52,002 nucleotides of DNA from an uncultured Acidobacteriia bacterium (lineage in GTDB: Bacteria > Acidobacteriota > Terriglobia > Bryobacterales > Bryobacteraceae): positions 1 to 52,002 of the forward strand of contig CAIUOG010000113.1 of NCBI GenBank assembly GCA_903900705.1, in the 5' to 3' direction. Numbering within the stretch: position 1 is the stretch's first letter; every line of letters begins with the position of its first letter. Under the pieces are notes generated by a model. The model was given only the letters and a program-made list of their open reading frames with translations. It was not told the origin of the DNA and searched no databases. Positions 25,515 to 34,764 of this stretch are shown here, in pieces. The position numbers and the translations under genes are program-made.

Positions 25515-26098
25515 TGCAGACCTCCCGCGCTAAAAGTCTTCGGTGGCCCCGTCCGCTCCAGGGCAGTGCGAAACTTGGCCATGGCGCGGTGCAGCCGAAC
25601 CCGCAGATTAGTCCTTTCAATCCGCAGTTCGTCGCAGAGCTCGCCCCGGTCCCGCTCTTCCAGGAAGACGCCCCGAATCAGTTTCCGGTCGGCCTCGGAC
25701 AACCGGGCCAGCGTCTCTTTCACCAGGTGTTTCCGTTCCTCGGTGATCAGTTCCAGTTCCGTGCTGAGCTTTTCATCCACCGGGTCCGGGGTGTTCGGTG
25801 GAATCTGCGCCGCCCGTCCTTCAGACCGGTAGAGTTCCAGCACCACGTGATCGCAGACGGAATTGACGAAGCCACCCAGGCGTTCCGGGTGCAGAATCGT
25901 ACCTTGCCTGCGAAGGGCGGTGAAGACTCGCAGAAAGGTCTCCTGGCGGGCGTCCGCCACCAGTTGGGGCGAGCGCAGGCGAAAGCGCAGCTTGACCAGC
26001 AACAGATGGCCGAAATAGCCGATAAAATGGCTCTCCACCTCCGGATCTCCCTGAGTCAGACGGTCCAGATACTCCTGATCGAATACACGACGCTCCAC
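25511..26098 (-). CDS. RNA polymerase sigma-70 family factor, ECF type
   Basis: This is a 195-residue alternative sigma factor. Region 2 covers about residues 20-85: YFGHLLLVKLRFRLRSPQLVADARQETFLRVF is the helix that binds core polymerase and the -10 element. Region 4 covers about 130-185: LARLSEADRKLIRGVFLEERDRGELCDELRIERTNLRVRLHRAMAKFR, with a helix-turn-helix for the -35 element. Sigma regions 1 and 3 are absent, as in ECF factors. The GTG at 26098 is chosen because GAGGT is 4 nt ahead and the protein then starts at the usual point (VERRVFDQEYLDRL). A frame open 31 codons further upstream has no family similarity. The anti-sigma is coupled by TTGA. It probably drives its own operon. Confidence 0.88.
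   Translation of the reverse strand: MERRVFDQEYLDRLTQGDPEVESHFIGYFGHLLLVKLRFRLRSPQLVADARQETFLRVFTALRRQGTILHPERLGGFVNSVCDHVVLELYRSEGRAAQIPPNTPDPVDEKLSTELELITEERKHLVKETLARLSEADRKLIRGVFLEERDRGELCDELRIERTNLRVRLHRAMAKFRTALERTGPPKTFSAGGLH
25521..25526 (-). promoter_or_regulatory. Shine-Dalgarno deciding the anti-sigma TTG start
   Basis: GGGAGG on the minus strand lies 6 nt before the TTG at 25514. The spacing is the same as at the next junction downstream (24832-24836), and the alternative ATG at 25502 is 18 nt away. Confidence 0.75.
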
Positions 26099-26112
26099 GG
26101 CACCTCGGTAAG

Positions 26113-26141
26113 AGTGTACCGTCAGCGACTTTAGGCCACAA
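26113..26141 (-). promoter_or_regulatory. Candidate promoter for the sigma/CHAT operon
   Basis: On the minus strand TTGTGG (26136-26141) and TACACT (26113-26118) are 17 bp apart, a plausible sigma-70-type promoter for the sigma gene. The -10 lies only 14 nt from the GTG, so the leader would be very short. Autoregulation by the ECF sigma itself could use a different element nearby, such as a GAAC-type -35, which I did not find. Confidence 0.3.
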
Positions 26142-26242
26142 GCGAGCGGTGATGCAACGGAGGTCAAGACAAAAGTTTCCCTGGGGCGCACCCTGGCGCG
26201 CCCTTCGAAAGCTTAATGAAGTGAGCCTTCGTACCGTTACAG

Positions 26243-27715
26243 TTATTTCGGGGCTTTACGCTTCCAGGTGTAGCTGGGGTAGTCGAAGTCGTAAGCGGGT
26301 CGCTCCGGCGCCGGCGCGGCGCTCTTCGCCGGCATGGCCCGGGCGAGCCGCTGCTTCACCGCCGCGTACTGGGGATTGCCCGCCAGATTGTGGAACTCAT
26401 TCCCATCTTTTTCCTCATCGAAGAGTTCTTCGCTGCCGTCTTTGTAGCGGGTGTAGCGCCACTTCTCGTCGCGGACAGAATGGTTGTCCGGCCAGTACGT
26501 GGTCACTACCGGCGGGTGGCTGGCACCGGTGCTTTCAAGCAGCGGACGCAGGCTCATGCCGTCGTTGGCGGGGTTTGCGGGCAGGCCGCAGAGGTCCACC
26601 AGGGTGGGGTAGAGGTCCAGCAGGCTCACCGGCTGCATCCGCGCCTGGCCATTCTGACGGGTGGGCGGGCCCGCCACAATCAGCGGTACATGCGTGGAGC
26701 GCTGCCAGAGCGTGGATTTATGCACGTGGCGCTTTTCGCCCAGATGCCAGCCGTTGTCAGACCAGAAGACCACAATGGTGTTCTTCGCGTAAGGGCTGTT
26801 TTGGAGGAAGTCCAGCACCTGGCCCACCATCTGATCCGCGAAGCTGATGCAGGCGAGGTAGGCCTGCACCAGATCCCGCCACTTGCCCTCTTTCACGATC
26901 GTTTCGAACTCGTCGCGGCGCGCGGCGGCGAAGGTCTGGCCCTGCGGCGGCACGTCGGAAAGATCGTCTTCCGGCGTCACCGGCAGATTGACCTTGTCCT
27001 TCGGATAGAGATCGAAGTACTTCTGCGGCGCGAACATCGGGATGTGCGGATGCCACAGGCCCACAGCCGCGAAGAACGGCTTGTCGTGCTGCTTTTGCAG
27101 GAATTTCCCTGCCCAGTCGACCGCGCGCATGTCGCCATACTCGGCTTCGTTCTTCGGCAGAACACCCCAGTCGAACTCGCCCTGGAAGTTTTTGATCCCG
27201 TTGTAGGGATAGGCGGCGGGAGTCGGTTCCTTTTTCACCCACGGATACCACTCGGCGCGCCGGTACCAGGGGTCGTCAAAGACCTGCAGCTGAAACTCGT
27301 CCCACTGGTCCGGGGGATTGAAGCCCGCCACATGGTGCAGCACCTTACCGGCGCCAGCCACGTAATAGCCGTTCTTCCGGAAATATTCGGGCAGCGTCAG
27401 CACCCCGGGCAGCGCGGGACGCCAGTATTGCTCGTTGTCATAGACCCCGGATGACGAAGGGTGTTTGCCCGTGAACAGTGCGGTGCGCGACGGATTGCAG
27501 ACCGGCGCGGCGCAGTGCGCGTTGTGGAACAGCACGCCCCGTTTCGCCAGGCGGTCGATGTTTGGCGTCTGCACGCCGGGGTAGCCGCCGAGGCAGCCCA
27601 CCCAGTCATTCATGTCATCCACCCCGATCATCAGGACGTTCGGGCGATTGGGTGTGGAGGCGGACGCGGTGAATGCCGCGGCGCCGGCGGTGGCGAGAAA
27701 TTCGCGTCGGTTCAT
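26243..27715 (-). CDS. Sulfatase, Tat-exported (iduronate-2-sulfatase-like)
   Basis: This complete type I sulfatase of 490 residues has a twin-arginine signal (MNRREFLATAGAAAFTASA). Calcium ligands D33-D34 lie in VLMIGVDDMND. The signature C73-N-P-S-R77 TALFTGK is the classical formylglycine motif. Further family parts are GLWHPHIPMFAP, FWSDNGWHLGEKRHVHKST (substrate- and metal-binding) and YRYTRYKDGSEELFDE. The general layout resembles bacterial iduronate-2-sulfatase and choline-sulfatase groups, but the substrate is not fixed by this. It lies 22 bp after the DUF1552 gene and 144 bp before the sigma gene, in a co-directional block of exported proteins. Confidence 0.92.
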   Translation of the reverse strand: MNRREFLATAGAAAFTASASTPNRPNVLMIGVDDMNDWVGCLGGYPGVQTPNIDRLAKRGVLFHNAHCAAPVCNPSRTALFTGKHPSSSGVYDNEQYWRPALPGVLTLPEYFRKNGYYVAGAGKVLHHVAGFNPPDQWDEFQLQVFDDPWYRRAEWYPWVKKEPTPAAYPYNGIKNFQGEFDWGVLPKNEAEYGDMRAVDWAGKFLQKQHDKPFFAAVGLWHPHIPMFAPQKYFDLYPKDKVNLPVTPEDDLSDVPPQGQTFAAARRDEFETIVKEGKWRDLVQAYLACISFADQMVGQVLDFLQNSPYAKNTIVVFWSDNGWHLGEKRHVHKSTLWQRSTHVPLIVAGPPTRQNGQARMQPVSLLDLYPTLVDLCGLPANPANDGMSLRPLLESTGASHPPVVTTYWPDNHSVRDEKWRYTRYKDGSEELFDEEKDGNEFHNLAGNPQYAAVKQRLARAMPAKSAAPAPERPAYDFDYPSYTWKRKAPK

Positions 27716-27716
27716 T

Positions 27717-27748
27717 TGTCTTTACAAAAGCCTGTCTTTACGAGCGCA
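27717..27748. repeat. Imperfect 16-bp direct repeat at DUF1552/sulfatase junction
   Basis: Plus-strand TGTCTTTAC occurs at 27717-27725 and 27733-27741, with two 16-bp units 12/16 identical. The array covers the DUF1552 stop codon (27738-27740) and ends 2 bp before the sulfatase ATG. The period equals that of the repeats at 785-816 and 8577-8640. Confidence 0.7.
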
Positions 27749-29048
27749 GTTCCAGACCGCGCATCGTCCCGGTCGACGAAGCGAATTTGTCTTCCTCAAT
27801 GCCCAGGCGGTGCAGCGCGGAGACAAACAGATTCGGCAACGGATAGTTGCGCTCTTTATCGAAAACCAGGTGTCGGCCATGGTGGAAGCCGCCGCCCGCG
27901 AACAGCACCGGCAGGTTCGTGGTGACGTGCGTATTGGCATTGCCCATGTTGCTGCCGTAGAGGATCATCGTGCGGTCCAGCAATGTCTCGCCGCCTTCGC
28001 CGCGCGCCTTCAGATCACCAAACAACTGCGCCAGCAGCTTCATGTGACCTCGGTCGATCAATTCCAGTTGCTTGAGCTTTTCCGGCTTCTTGCCATGGTG
28101 GGAAAGGTTGTGATAACCGTCATCCGTGGGCTGGTTATCCACCGTGATGGCCGGTGAATTCACGCTGTCCAGCATCAGGGCTATAAAGCGGGTGGAATCG
28201 GTTTCAAAAGCCAGGCGCGCCATGTCATACATCAGGCGGACCTTCTCCATGTAAGCGCGGGGATCGGTTGGATCCACCGGCGCGGCTTCCTTCACCACGG
28301 GCTTCGGCTTCGTTTCCCATTCGGAAGCGTTCGACAGGCGATGTTCCAGATCACGCACGCCGGTAAGGTATTGATCAAGGCGGGCGCGGTCCGTTGCGCC
28401 GATGTTCTTTTCGAGCGCGCGCGTCTGGTCGGCCACTGTGTCCATAATGCTTTGGCCGAGGGCGAGGCGTCGCGTCTGTGCCTGAATCTCTTCGGGCGTA
28501 CCCGTGATGAACATCCGCCGGAAGACGGTTGCCGCTTTTTCTTCTGAGGGAATCAGCACGCCGCCGCGCGTCCAGGACAGGCTGCGCTGCGACTGCTGCA
28601 CGTTCACCCCGAGCGTCAGGGAAGGGAAGCGCGTCTGGTTGCCGAGGCGTTCCGCCGCATATTGATCGAAGGATATGGTGTTGCGGAAGCCACCGCTGCT
28701 GGGGCGCGGGGCCGCCGTCAGAAAGCAGTTGTCCGCCGGATGTCCGCTGTCCACATCGGGATGCCAGACGCCGGACATCACCGTGAAGTCATCGCGAAAG
28801 GCCGCCAGATGTTCGAGGTATGGCGAGAGCCGGTAGCCCGTTCCGTTCGATTCCGCGGCTGGAAAAAACAGGTCCGGCAGTAAGCCGAGGTTGTTGCAGA
28901 TGCCGAAGAAACGGCGCGGCGCCGGCGTGGTGGCGGCCCGGGCCAAAGCGGGCGTCATGGCGTCCAGCAGCGGCAGAGCGAGGGCCACGCCTGCTCCGCG
29001 CAGAAAGTGGCGGCGGTGAAGAGTGCGCTGGGTCACGATGGATGGCAT
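27738..29048 (-). CDS. DUF1552 domain protein, Tat-exported
   Basis: This 436-residue protein of the DUF1552 family is found almost always beside DUF1592-type cytochromes in Planctomycetes, Verrucomicrobia and Acidobacteria. The N-terminus ([23 protein letters not shown]) is a twin-arginine signal. Family stretches include [100 protein letters not shown] and [15 protein letters not shown], which recall alkaline-phosphatase-like folds. Its function is unknown. The ATG at 29048 is chosen over an opening 30 codons upstream, because the signal follows at once. It lies 49 bp from the DUF1592 gene and is probably the next gene of the same transcript. Confidence 0.88.
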   Translation of the reverse strand: MPSIVTQRTLHRRHFLRGAGVALALPLLDAMTPALARAATTPAPRRFFGICNNLGLLPDLFFPAAESNGTGYRLSPYLEHLAAFRDDFTVMSGVWHPDVDSGHPADNCFLTAAPRPSSGGFRNTISFDQYAAERLGNQTRFPSLTLGVNVQQSQRSLSWTRGGVLIPSEEKAATVFRRMFITGTPEEIQAQTRRLALGQSIMDTVADQTRALEKNIGATDRARLDQYLTGVRDLEHRLSNASEWETKPKPVVKEAAPVDPTDPRAYMEKVRLMYDMARLAFETDSTRFIALMLDSVNSPAITVDNQPTDDGYHNLSHHGKKPEKLKQLELIDRGHMKLLAQLFGDLKARGEGGETLLDRTMILYGSNMGNANTHVTTNLPVLFAGGGFHHGRHLVFDKERNYPLPNLFVSALHRLGIEEDKFASSTGTMRGLELRS

Positions 29049-29097
29049 GGGCTGTGGGCTCCGGAATGGCTTTGATTTTATCGCAGTTCCTGTGGCT

Positions 29098-31644
29098 CTA
29101 CTTCGACCGGAATAACTCACTCGCAATGATGGCGTCAATCAGTGACGTGACGCCGTACTGCGAGGGCTTCGCCTGATCGAGGATCGCCTCCAGGCGGGGG
29201 CGGTCGCCGAAGCGCACGGGCGCGCCGGTGGAATACGTGATCAACTGAGACGCGAGGTTGCGCGCCAGTTGCCGTTCATCGGCGAGCAGCAGCGTCTTCA
29301 ACGCGCGCACATCGGCGAAGCTTCGGCCATCCGGCAGGGTTCCGGAAGAGTCCACCGGCAGCGCATAGTGAAAATCGAAGTCATGCCCGCCCTTGCCGAT
29401 CCCGGGGGCCTTCGCGCCATCCCCCAGGGCGCGGTATTTCTCACGCCACCCACCGGCAATGTCGAAGCTTTCGAGCGCGAAACCGGCGGGGTCGATCTTC
29501 GCGTGGCAGGACCGGCAGAAGGTCTGGCTGCGGTGTTTCGCCAGTTGGTCGCGAATCGTAGCCGTGCCGCGGATATCCGGCTCCACGGGCGGCACCCCGG
29601 CCGGCGGAGGAGGCACGGGATGCCCCAGAATCCTTTCGGAAATCCAGACGCCGCGCAGCACCGGCGAAGTGGTGGAGCCGTTGGCGGTCACCTTCAGAAT
29701 GCTGGCCTGGGTGAGCAACCCGCCGCGCGGTGAGTCGGCCGGCAGCGCCACGGCGCGAATGGCGGTTCCGGTTACGCCCGGAATCCCGTAGTGCGCGGCC
29801 AGGCGTTCGTTGAGCATGGCGAAGTCCGACGCGGCCACGGTGCGCGCCGGCAGATTCTTCTTCAGCATTTCGGTGAAGAAGGCGCGGGTTTCATCGCCGG
29901 CCGATTCCACCAGCAGGTCGTCGAGGTAGTAATCGGGATAGAGAAACTCATCCGGCGAAGTGTTGTTCAGTTTGCGGAGGTCCAGCCAGTAATCGAGAAA
30001 CGCATTCACGAAGCGCTGCGATTTCGGGTCTTCCAGCATGCGCTTCGTCTGGGCGCGCAGCACGGCGGAGTCCTGCAGGCGATTGGCGCCGGCAAGTTCG
30101 CGCAGCATGGCATCCGGCGGAGAGTTCCAAAGGAAGTAAGACAGGCGCGTGGCCAGCGCGAAATTATCAAGCCGCCCGGGTTTCTCTTCCAGAGTCACAA
30201 AGGCTGGTGAAACCAGCACCGCGGAATAGGCGGAAATCATGGCGTCCGTAAAAGAGTAGCCGGAGTCCATCGCCTTTTTCGCGAGGGCCGCAAAACGGTC
30301 CACATCGGCGGGCGGCACGGGACGGCGGTATGCGGCGCGCAGGAACTGTTCGAGCAGGCGGCGGCTATCGGCCACGGGGTCTTTGGGTTTGTACTCCACG
30401 GCGCCTTTTGCGCCGGCGGCGAAGGGCAGATCGCCGAACAGAAGCCGCATTCCCCGCGTGGGCCATTCGTCCATTTCCGGCCCCGTGACTTCCAGCCAGT
30501 GGAACGTCACGCCCGGTTGCCCTTCCGGTGTGGCCAGAGGGTTCCGCCAGTTGCCCGGCGGCCGGGAACGGAAGAAACGCGCCGCGTCCACGCGAATGGT
30601 CTCGCCTTTCAGGAGGTAGACCTCCATCTCATTTTCGGTGGGTTCCGGATGGACGTCCACACTACCCAGACGGCGCATCTGGCGCGGCGGCAGTTCCGAA
30701 TAGAGCGTTACCGGTTCGTGCGTCCGTCCGGCCGAAATATCCTCGGGATTGGGCTTCCACCACTTCTCGCCTTTATCCGGCCCCACCCACATGGTGCGAG
30801 CGCTCAGCCGCAGTTTGTAACGCCCCGCCACCGGCGCGGTGAACTTGTTGAAGCGCAGTTCGGTGGGTTCATAGCTGCTGCACACCACCCCGATGCCTTC
30901 CTGGTCGCGCACCTCCGGTTTGCCCACCGATGCCGTTCGCGGGCCGGTCTTCTTCAGCAGTTCGATATCGGCCGCGTTGCCGATGGTGGGGAACGTGTCC
31001 CGCTCGTTCGTTTTCGGGTAGTTGATCTTGCCGAAGAATGAATTCTGCTCCCGCGTGTAATAGCGTTTCGTCACGGCCACGGGCTTGCCTGACGTCTTCG
31101 GCAGCACCTCGCGCAGCGCGTATTCCGCGGCCGAAAGGTACTGGTTCATGTGGACGTGCGAGACATCCAGCGCATCGCCCACTTTGTTGAACTTGAAGGC
31201 CTCGCCATCCTCCGGCAGCATTTCCTTCACCTGCAGCCAGGGCGCGCCCAGAAGGTCGCGCAGCGTGTTCTCGTACTCGTAGCGATTCATTCGCCGCCAC
31301 GTGGAACGGCCTCCGGCGGCGTAACGGGCGCGGTCCGCGGCGATCAGGGGAGTGGCGAGCGCGGTGAGGAAGGCGTCCCGCTTCGCCGTGGTTAACGCGG
31401 TGGATTTCACCGGAGGCATCTCGCCGTCGCGCACCCGGTCATGGACTTTCGTCCAGACGGCGAAGTTCGTTTTATCCGCTGGCCGGAACGGCAGACTGGT
31501 CAGATCCAGATTGCCCTGGCGGGCGGTCGCATTGTGGCAGGCGGAACAGTGGGCGGCAAGAAACGCACGGACCGGCGGCGGCGTTTGGGCGGCAAGTGTG
31601 GCCGGGATCAGAAGGATCAGAACGATCAGCGCAAAACGCTTCAT
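29098..31644 (-). CDS. DUF1592-family c-type cytochrome (DUF1587/1595/1592/1588/1585)
   Basis: This 848-residue periplasmic protein has a signal peptide ([19 protein letters not shown]) and two haem-binding motifs, C33-x2-C36-H37 near the N-terminus and C710-x2-C713-H714 in the C-terminal domain. Between them lie the blocks known as DUF1587 ([18 protein letters not shown]), a carbohydrate-binding-like region, DUF1595 ([20 protein letters not shown]), DUF1592 ([14 protein letters not shown]), DUF1588 ([26 protein letters not shown]) and DUF1585 ([14 protein letters not shown]). These are planctomycete-type cytochromes of unproven role, probably electron transfer tied to oxidation of complex carbohydrates. 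The ATG at 31644 is chosen from several openings because a signal peptide follows directly. It precedes its usual partner DUF1552. Confidence 0.9.
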   Translation of the reverse strand: MKRFALIVLILLIPATLAAQTPPPVRAFLAAHCSACHNATARQGNLDLTSLPFRPADKTNFAVWTKVHDRVRDGEMPPVKSTALTTAKRDAFLTALATPLIAADRARYAAGGRSTWRRMNRYEYENTLRDLLGAPWLQVKEMLPEDGEAFKFNKVGDALDVSHVHMNQYLSAAEYALREVLPKTSGKPVAVTKRYYTREQNSFFGKINYPKTNERDTFPTIGNAADIELLKKTGPRTASVGKPEVRDQEGIGVVCSSYEPTELRFNKFTAPVAGRYKLRLSARTMWVGPDKGEKWWKPNPEDISAGRTHEPVTLYSELPPRQMRRLGSVDVHPEPTENEMEVYLLKGETIRVDAARFFRSRPPGNWRNPLATPEGQPGVTFHWLEVTGPEMDEWPTRGMRLLFGDLPFAAGAKGAVEYKPKDPVADSRRLLEQFLRAAYRRPVPPADVDRFAALAKKAMDSGYSFTDAMISAYSAVLVSPAFVTLEEKPGRLDNFALATRLSYFLWNSPPDAMLRELAGANRLQDSAVLRAQTKRMLEDPKSQRFVNAFLDYWLDLRKLNNTSPDEFLYPDYYLDDLLVESAGDETRAFFTEMLKKNLPARTVAASDFAMLNERLAAHYGIPGVTGTAIRAVALPADSPRGGLLTQASILKVTANGSTTSPVLRGVWISERILGHPVPPPPAGVPPVEPDIRGTATIRDQLAKHRSQTFCRSCHAKIDPAGFALESFDIAGGWREKYRALGDGAKAPGIGKGGHDFDFHYALPVDSSGTLPDGRSFADVRALKTLLLADERQLARNLASQLITYSTGAPVRFGDRPRLEAILDQAKPSQYGVTSLIDAIIASELFRSK

Positions 31645-31693
31645 GATGATTTCTGATCTTATCTGTTGCCGGTTCTTTTCCGCGAGTCGCACT

Positions 31694-33511
31694 TCAGGTA
31701 TTCAGGCTGACCAGGCTCCCGAGCGCGAAGGTCGAGGTATTCTCCAGTACCTGTACAGTGTGGCGATAGCCCGCTTCCACAATGCGGTCAAAGTCATCAA
31801 AATCGGTGACCTTGAACTTCTGCACCGGAGGCTGAATCAGCAGGTCTGTCCGGTCCCGCCAGATCCTGGCCTGGCGCTGACTGCTCAGGACCGCCGAGCG
31901 GAACATCACTTCCATGATGCTGGGATGCGCGTGTTTCTCACTGAATGGATTGATGCGGTCCAGCAGCAGTTCAAAGCCACCCGGACACTGAGCTTCGTAT
32001 TTGTCGCCAAAATGAATCTCACTGTTGGCGATCACGTCCACGGCCAGCAGCGCCCCGGAGAAGTGTTCGCTCATCACGTCCACGGGCAGGTTGTTGAGAA
32101 CGCCGCCGTCTACCAGAATCCTCCCCTGGCTCAGCAAAGGAGGGGCAATGCCAGGCAATGCGCAACTGGACCGCAGGGCGGTCCAGAGGGAGCCATCAAA
32201 GTGCTTCACCAGTTCCGCCGCTTTCAGGTCCGCTGACAGGCAGAAATACCGGTAGGGCAGGTCTTCGATCCGCCATTTCTCGCACACGGCGGTGGCCACG
32301 GCGGCGAGGCGTTTACCGGAAAGAAACGAAAGCAGGGGCAGCGTGAAATCTCTGGCGGGCCGGCTGCGCATGAACTCGCCACGGGTCTGCTGAACAATGG
32401 TTTCCAGATCCGCCCCGTAACAGTGAAGCGCGGCCATGAATGCGCCCATGCTCGATCCGCCTGCCCGGTCAATCGGAATTCCCGCTTCCGCGAAGGCCCG
32501 CAGGGAACCAATCTGGGAAAACGACTTGGCGCCCCCGCCGCTCAGCACCAGATTGTTGGCCGTGCCCAGAATGATGCGTGCCAGGCGCGCGCTGTCATCA
32601 CTGTTGCCCGCCCGCAGATGGTGATGCTCGGTGGGGGCGGTGCGGTCGAGCCACAGCGCCGTGCCGCAGTCGCGCACCCAATCCGGGCCATGCACCAGCA
32701 GCAGATCGATCCGGCCAAGCAGTTCGCGGTCCGCCCTGCCAAACACGGTTTCGGCGCTGAGGCCCGGCTCGGGCTGCGACCCCGCTGTCGCCGCCAGCAA
32801 CACCAGGTCACAGCGCAGCAGGCACTCGCGGCTCCACGCATCGGTCAGGCCGGAAGCGGCGTACACCACGTAATCATGGCTGCATTCGATTCGTTCGAAA
32901 CGCGAGCCATGCCCGGCTTCCGTGTCCGCATCGGCGAACTCATCCCGCGGAATGGCTGCACTACTGCCCACCGCACTCAACTGGTGGGCGAGATCCCGCG
33001 CGATCATCTCGCAATCAAGTCCCGGGCCAAGCGGGATGATGGCGATGGTGGAAAGGCGCTCCCGCCGCTGCCGCGCTTTGTACTGGTCCTGTAAGCGCCG
33101 GATGGTCATGCGCGCCATCGCCATCGCGGCGACCGGGTGTGTTTCCACCAGGTTCAGAAAGCTCTTTTGCGGAAACTTTACCAGTTCGCAGTCGAGGCGC
33201 GCCACCACGGTGGCGGTGCGCGGTTCGCTCATCAGCAGCGCCATCTCTCCCACGCCTTCCCCGGGCCTTACAAAGCCTGTGGCGACCACCTGACCGTGCG
33301 TGTTCCGGACAAACACTTTCAGCTGTCCGCTGATCAGAACGTAGTAGTCCGAATCCGTGTCGCCCTGCCGGATCAGTGTCTCGCCCGCCAGCAGCCGGAT
33401 CACCTCCGGAGCGGGGTCAATGCGCATCAGGTCCTCTTCACTGACCTCGGAGAGCAGCGCCGACTTCCGCAGTTGCGCGATGGACCGCCGCAGCGGCGTC
33501 AAATCCGTCAT
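31694..33511 (-). CDS. Patatin-like phospholipase with cyclic-nucleotide-binding domain
   Basis: This 605-residue protein resembles the catalytic half of neuropathy target esterase. Residues of about 20-140 form a cNMP-binding domain ([19 protein letters not shown], with the phosphate-binding cassette). Residues 150-315 are a middle Rossmann-like segment also found in NTE. Residues 320-560 form the patatin domain: oxyanion loop GGGAK (325-329), nucleophile S354 in G-S-S-M-G (352-356), and the dyad aspartate D468 in VDGG. It would hydrolyse phospholipid or lysophospholipid esters under control of a small ligand. The ATG at 33511 overlaps the stop of the FAD gene (ATGA), so translation is coupled to a gene that now carries a premature stop. 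Confidence 0.9.
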   Translation of the reverse strand: MTDLTPLRRSIAQLRKSALLSEVSEEDLMRIDPAPEVIRLLAGETLIRQGDTDSDYYVLISGQLKVFVRNTHGQVVATGFVRPGEGVGEMALLMSEPRTATVVARLDCELVKFPQKSFLNLVETHPVAAMAMARMTIRRLQDQYKARQRRERLSTIAIIPLGPGLDCEMIARDLAHQLSAVGSSAAIPRDEFADADTEAGHGSRFERIECSHDYVVYAASGLTDAWSRECLLRCDLVLLAATAGSQPEPGLSAETVFGRADRELLGRIDLLLVHGPDWVRDCGTALWLDRTAPTEHHHLRAGNSDDSARLARIILGTANNLVLSGGGAKSFSQIGSLRAFAEAGIPIDRAGGSSMGAFMAALHCYGADLETIVQQTRGEFMRSRPARDFTLPLLSFLSGKRLAAVATAVCEKWRIEDLPYRYFCLSADLKAAELVKHFDGSLWTALRSSCALPGIAPPLLSQGRILVDGGVLNNLPVDVMSEHFSGALLAVDVIANSEIHFGDKYEAQCPGGFELLLDRINPFSEKHAHPSIMEVMFRSAVLSSQRQARIWRDRTDLLIQPPVQKFKVTDFDDFDRIVEAGYRHTVQVLENTSTFALGSLVSLNT

Positions 33512-34758
33512 CCGGCAAAGTGCCTTTCCGCCAGCGTCACCGCGTACTCCGCCGTCAGATCCACGCTGGAGAAATTCATAATCTCGCCCGCATAGAACGT
33601 GTGCCGCATTCCCTGCCTGGCTTCCAGACGCTGGTAGAAACCAGCGGCAAGATCGTCGGCGGAGACTCTCGGAAAGTAACTCCAGCTTTCCGTTGCTTCC
33701 ACCCGGCCGATGGTTCCGCCCAGGCGTCGCGTGGTTTCGCGGATGGCTTCATGTACCTCGCTCGCCGGTGTTTCTTCATCCGAAATCGCCTATAGCGTAT
33801 GCAGATTCTTCTCTTTCCAGCGGTGGTACCAGCAAAGCAGTCCGCTCTTGCGGTGCTCCCGGAAATGACCGGGCACGAAGGCAATCCGCACCGGCAGCCC
33901 CGTCACTTCCGCGACCATCACATGGTAGCGATGGCTGCGTATCTTCGAGATCAGTTCCGCCTCTTCCGGATCCGTATCGAGTGCCGGGGCGATGGCTCGC
34001 AGGTCACACGCCATCACCACTTTGTCGAACTCATGTTCTGCGGCCCCGGTCCGTATGATGACGCGCTCCCCCCGGGTGATGGAGGAAACGCGATGATTCA
34101 GCCGGACGTCGAGTTCCGCGGCGACTCGCGTCCAGAGGTTCTGGTAGCCCTCCGTGAAGCAGCGTCCACCTTTCAGGAAGAAGATTCGCCAAAGCATGGC
34201 GGGATGGCAGAATTTCAAGCCGTACGCCGCGGGAATCCGACTGTTCGGGCCATAACCGAAACCAGAGGTCCAGCAGGCGAACAGGGGCTCCAATTCGGCG
34301 ACGTTGTGTTTCGCCAGCCACTCGTCGAAGGGCATGGCGAGATGCGCCGCCATGTTGTGGTGCCCCGGGTCGAAAAGTCCCGGATATTGCTTCCGGAGTC
34401 TCGCATAGCGGAAGGCGGACCGCAGCAGCCCCGGAATCTTCGGGTTCGGCAACAGGCGCGGGGACTCTGTATCGAAAAGAGGCACTCCGCGCCGCTCTCT
34501 GGGCTGCACCGTTCCCTGCATGGTGCGGATTCCCAGACGCTTCACCATTTGCTCCACGGGCTGGGCGCCGCGCAGGTGAAAAATGGCCCCCATTTCGTAG
34601 GAAAGGCCATCCACCAGAAGCGTGCGGCACTTGCCGCCCGCCTGCGCTTCTTTTTCAAAAACAACAACGGTACGGAAACCCTGATCGCGAAGTCGCCACG
34701 CAAGGCTGAGGCCGGCCGCGCCGGCCCCGATAATGGCGATTCGAGTGTTTGTATTCAA
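33508..34758 (-). pseudogene. FAD-dependent oxidoreductase interrupted by an in-frame amber codon
   Basis: This gene is related to the amine-oxidase/phytoene-desaturase-like flavoproteins. It opens with TTG at 34758, then [20 protein letters not shown] (FAD motif G11-x-G13-x2-G16) and KEAQAGGKCRTL. After 322 codons a TAG at 33790-33792 stops it. The same frame then continues without another stop for 94 codons to 33508 with clearly homologous protein (EATESWSYFPRVSADDLAAGFYQRLEA, FYAGEIMNF). In the intact paralogue next door this region aligns, with the TAG falling in YTCPADG. The likely history is a TAC or TAT to TAG change. Alternatives are a sequencing error or read-through. The gene is coupled to the patatin gene by ATGA. 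Confidence 0.8.
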
Positions 34759-34764
34759 CGGGAA

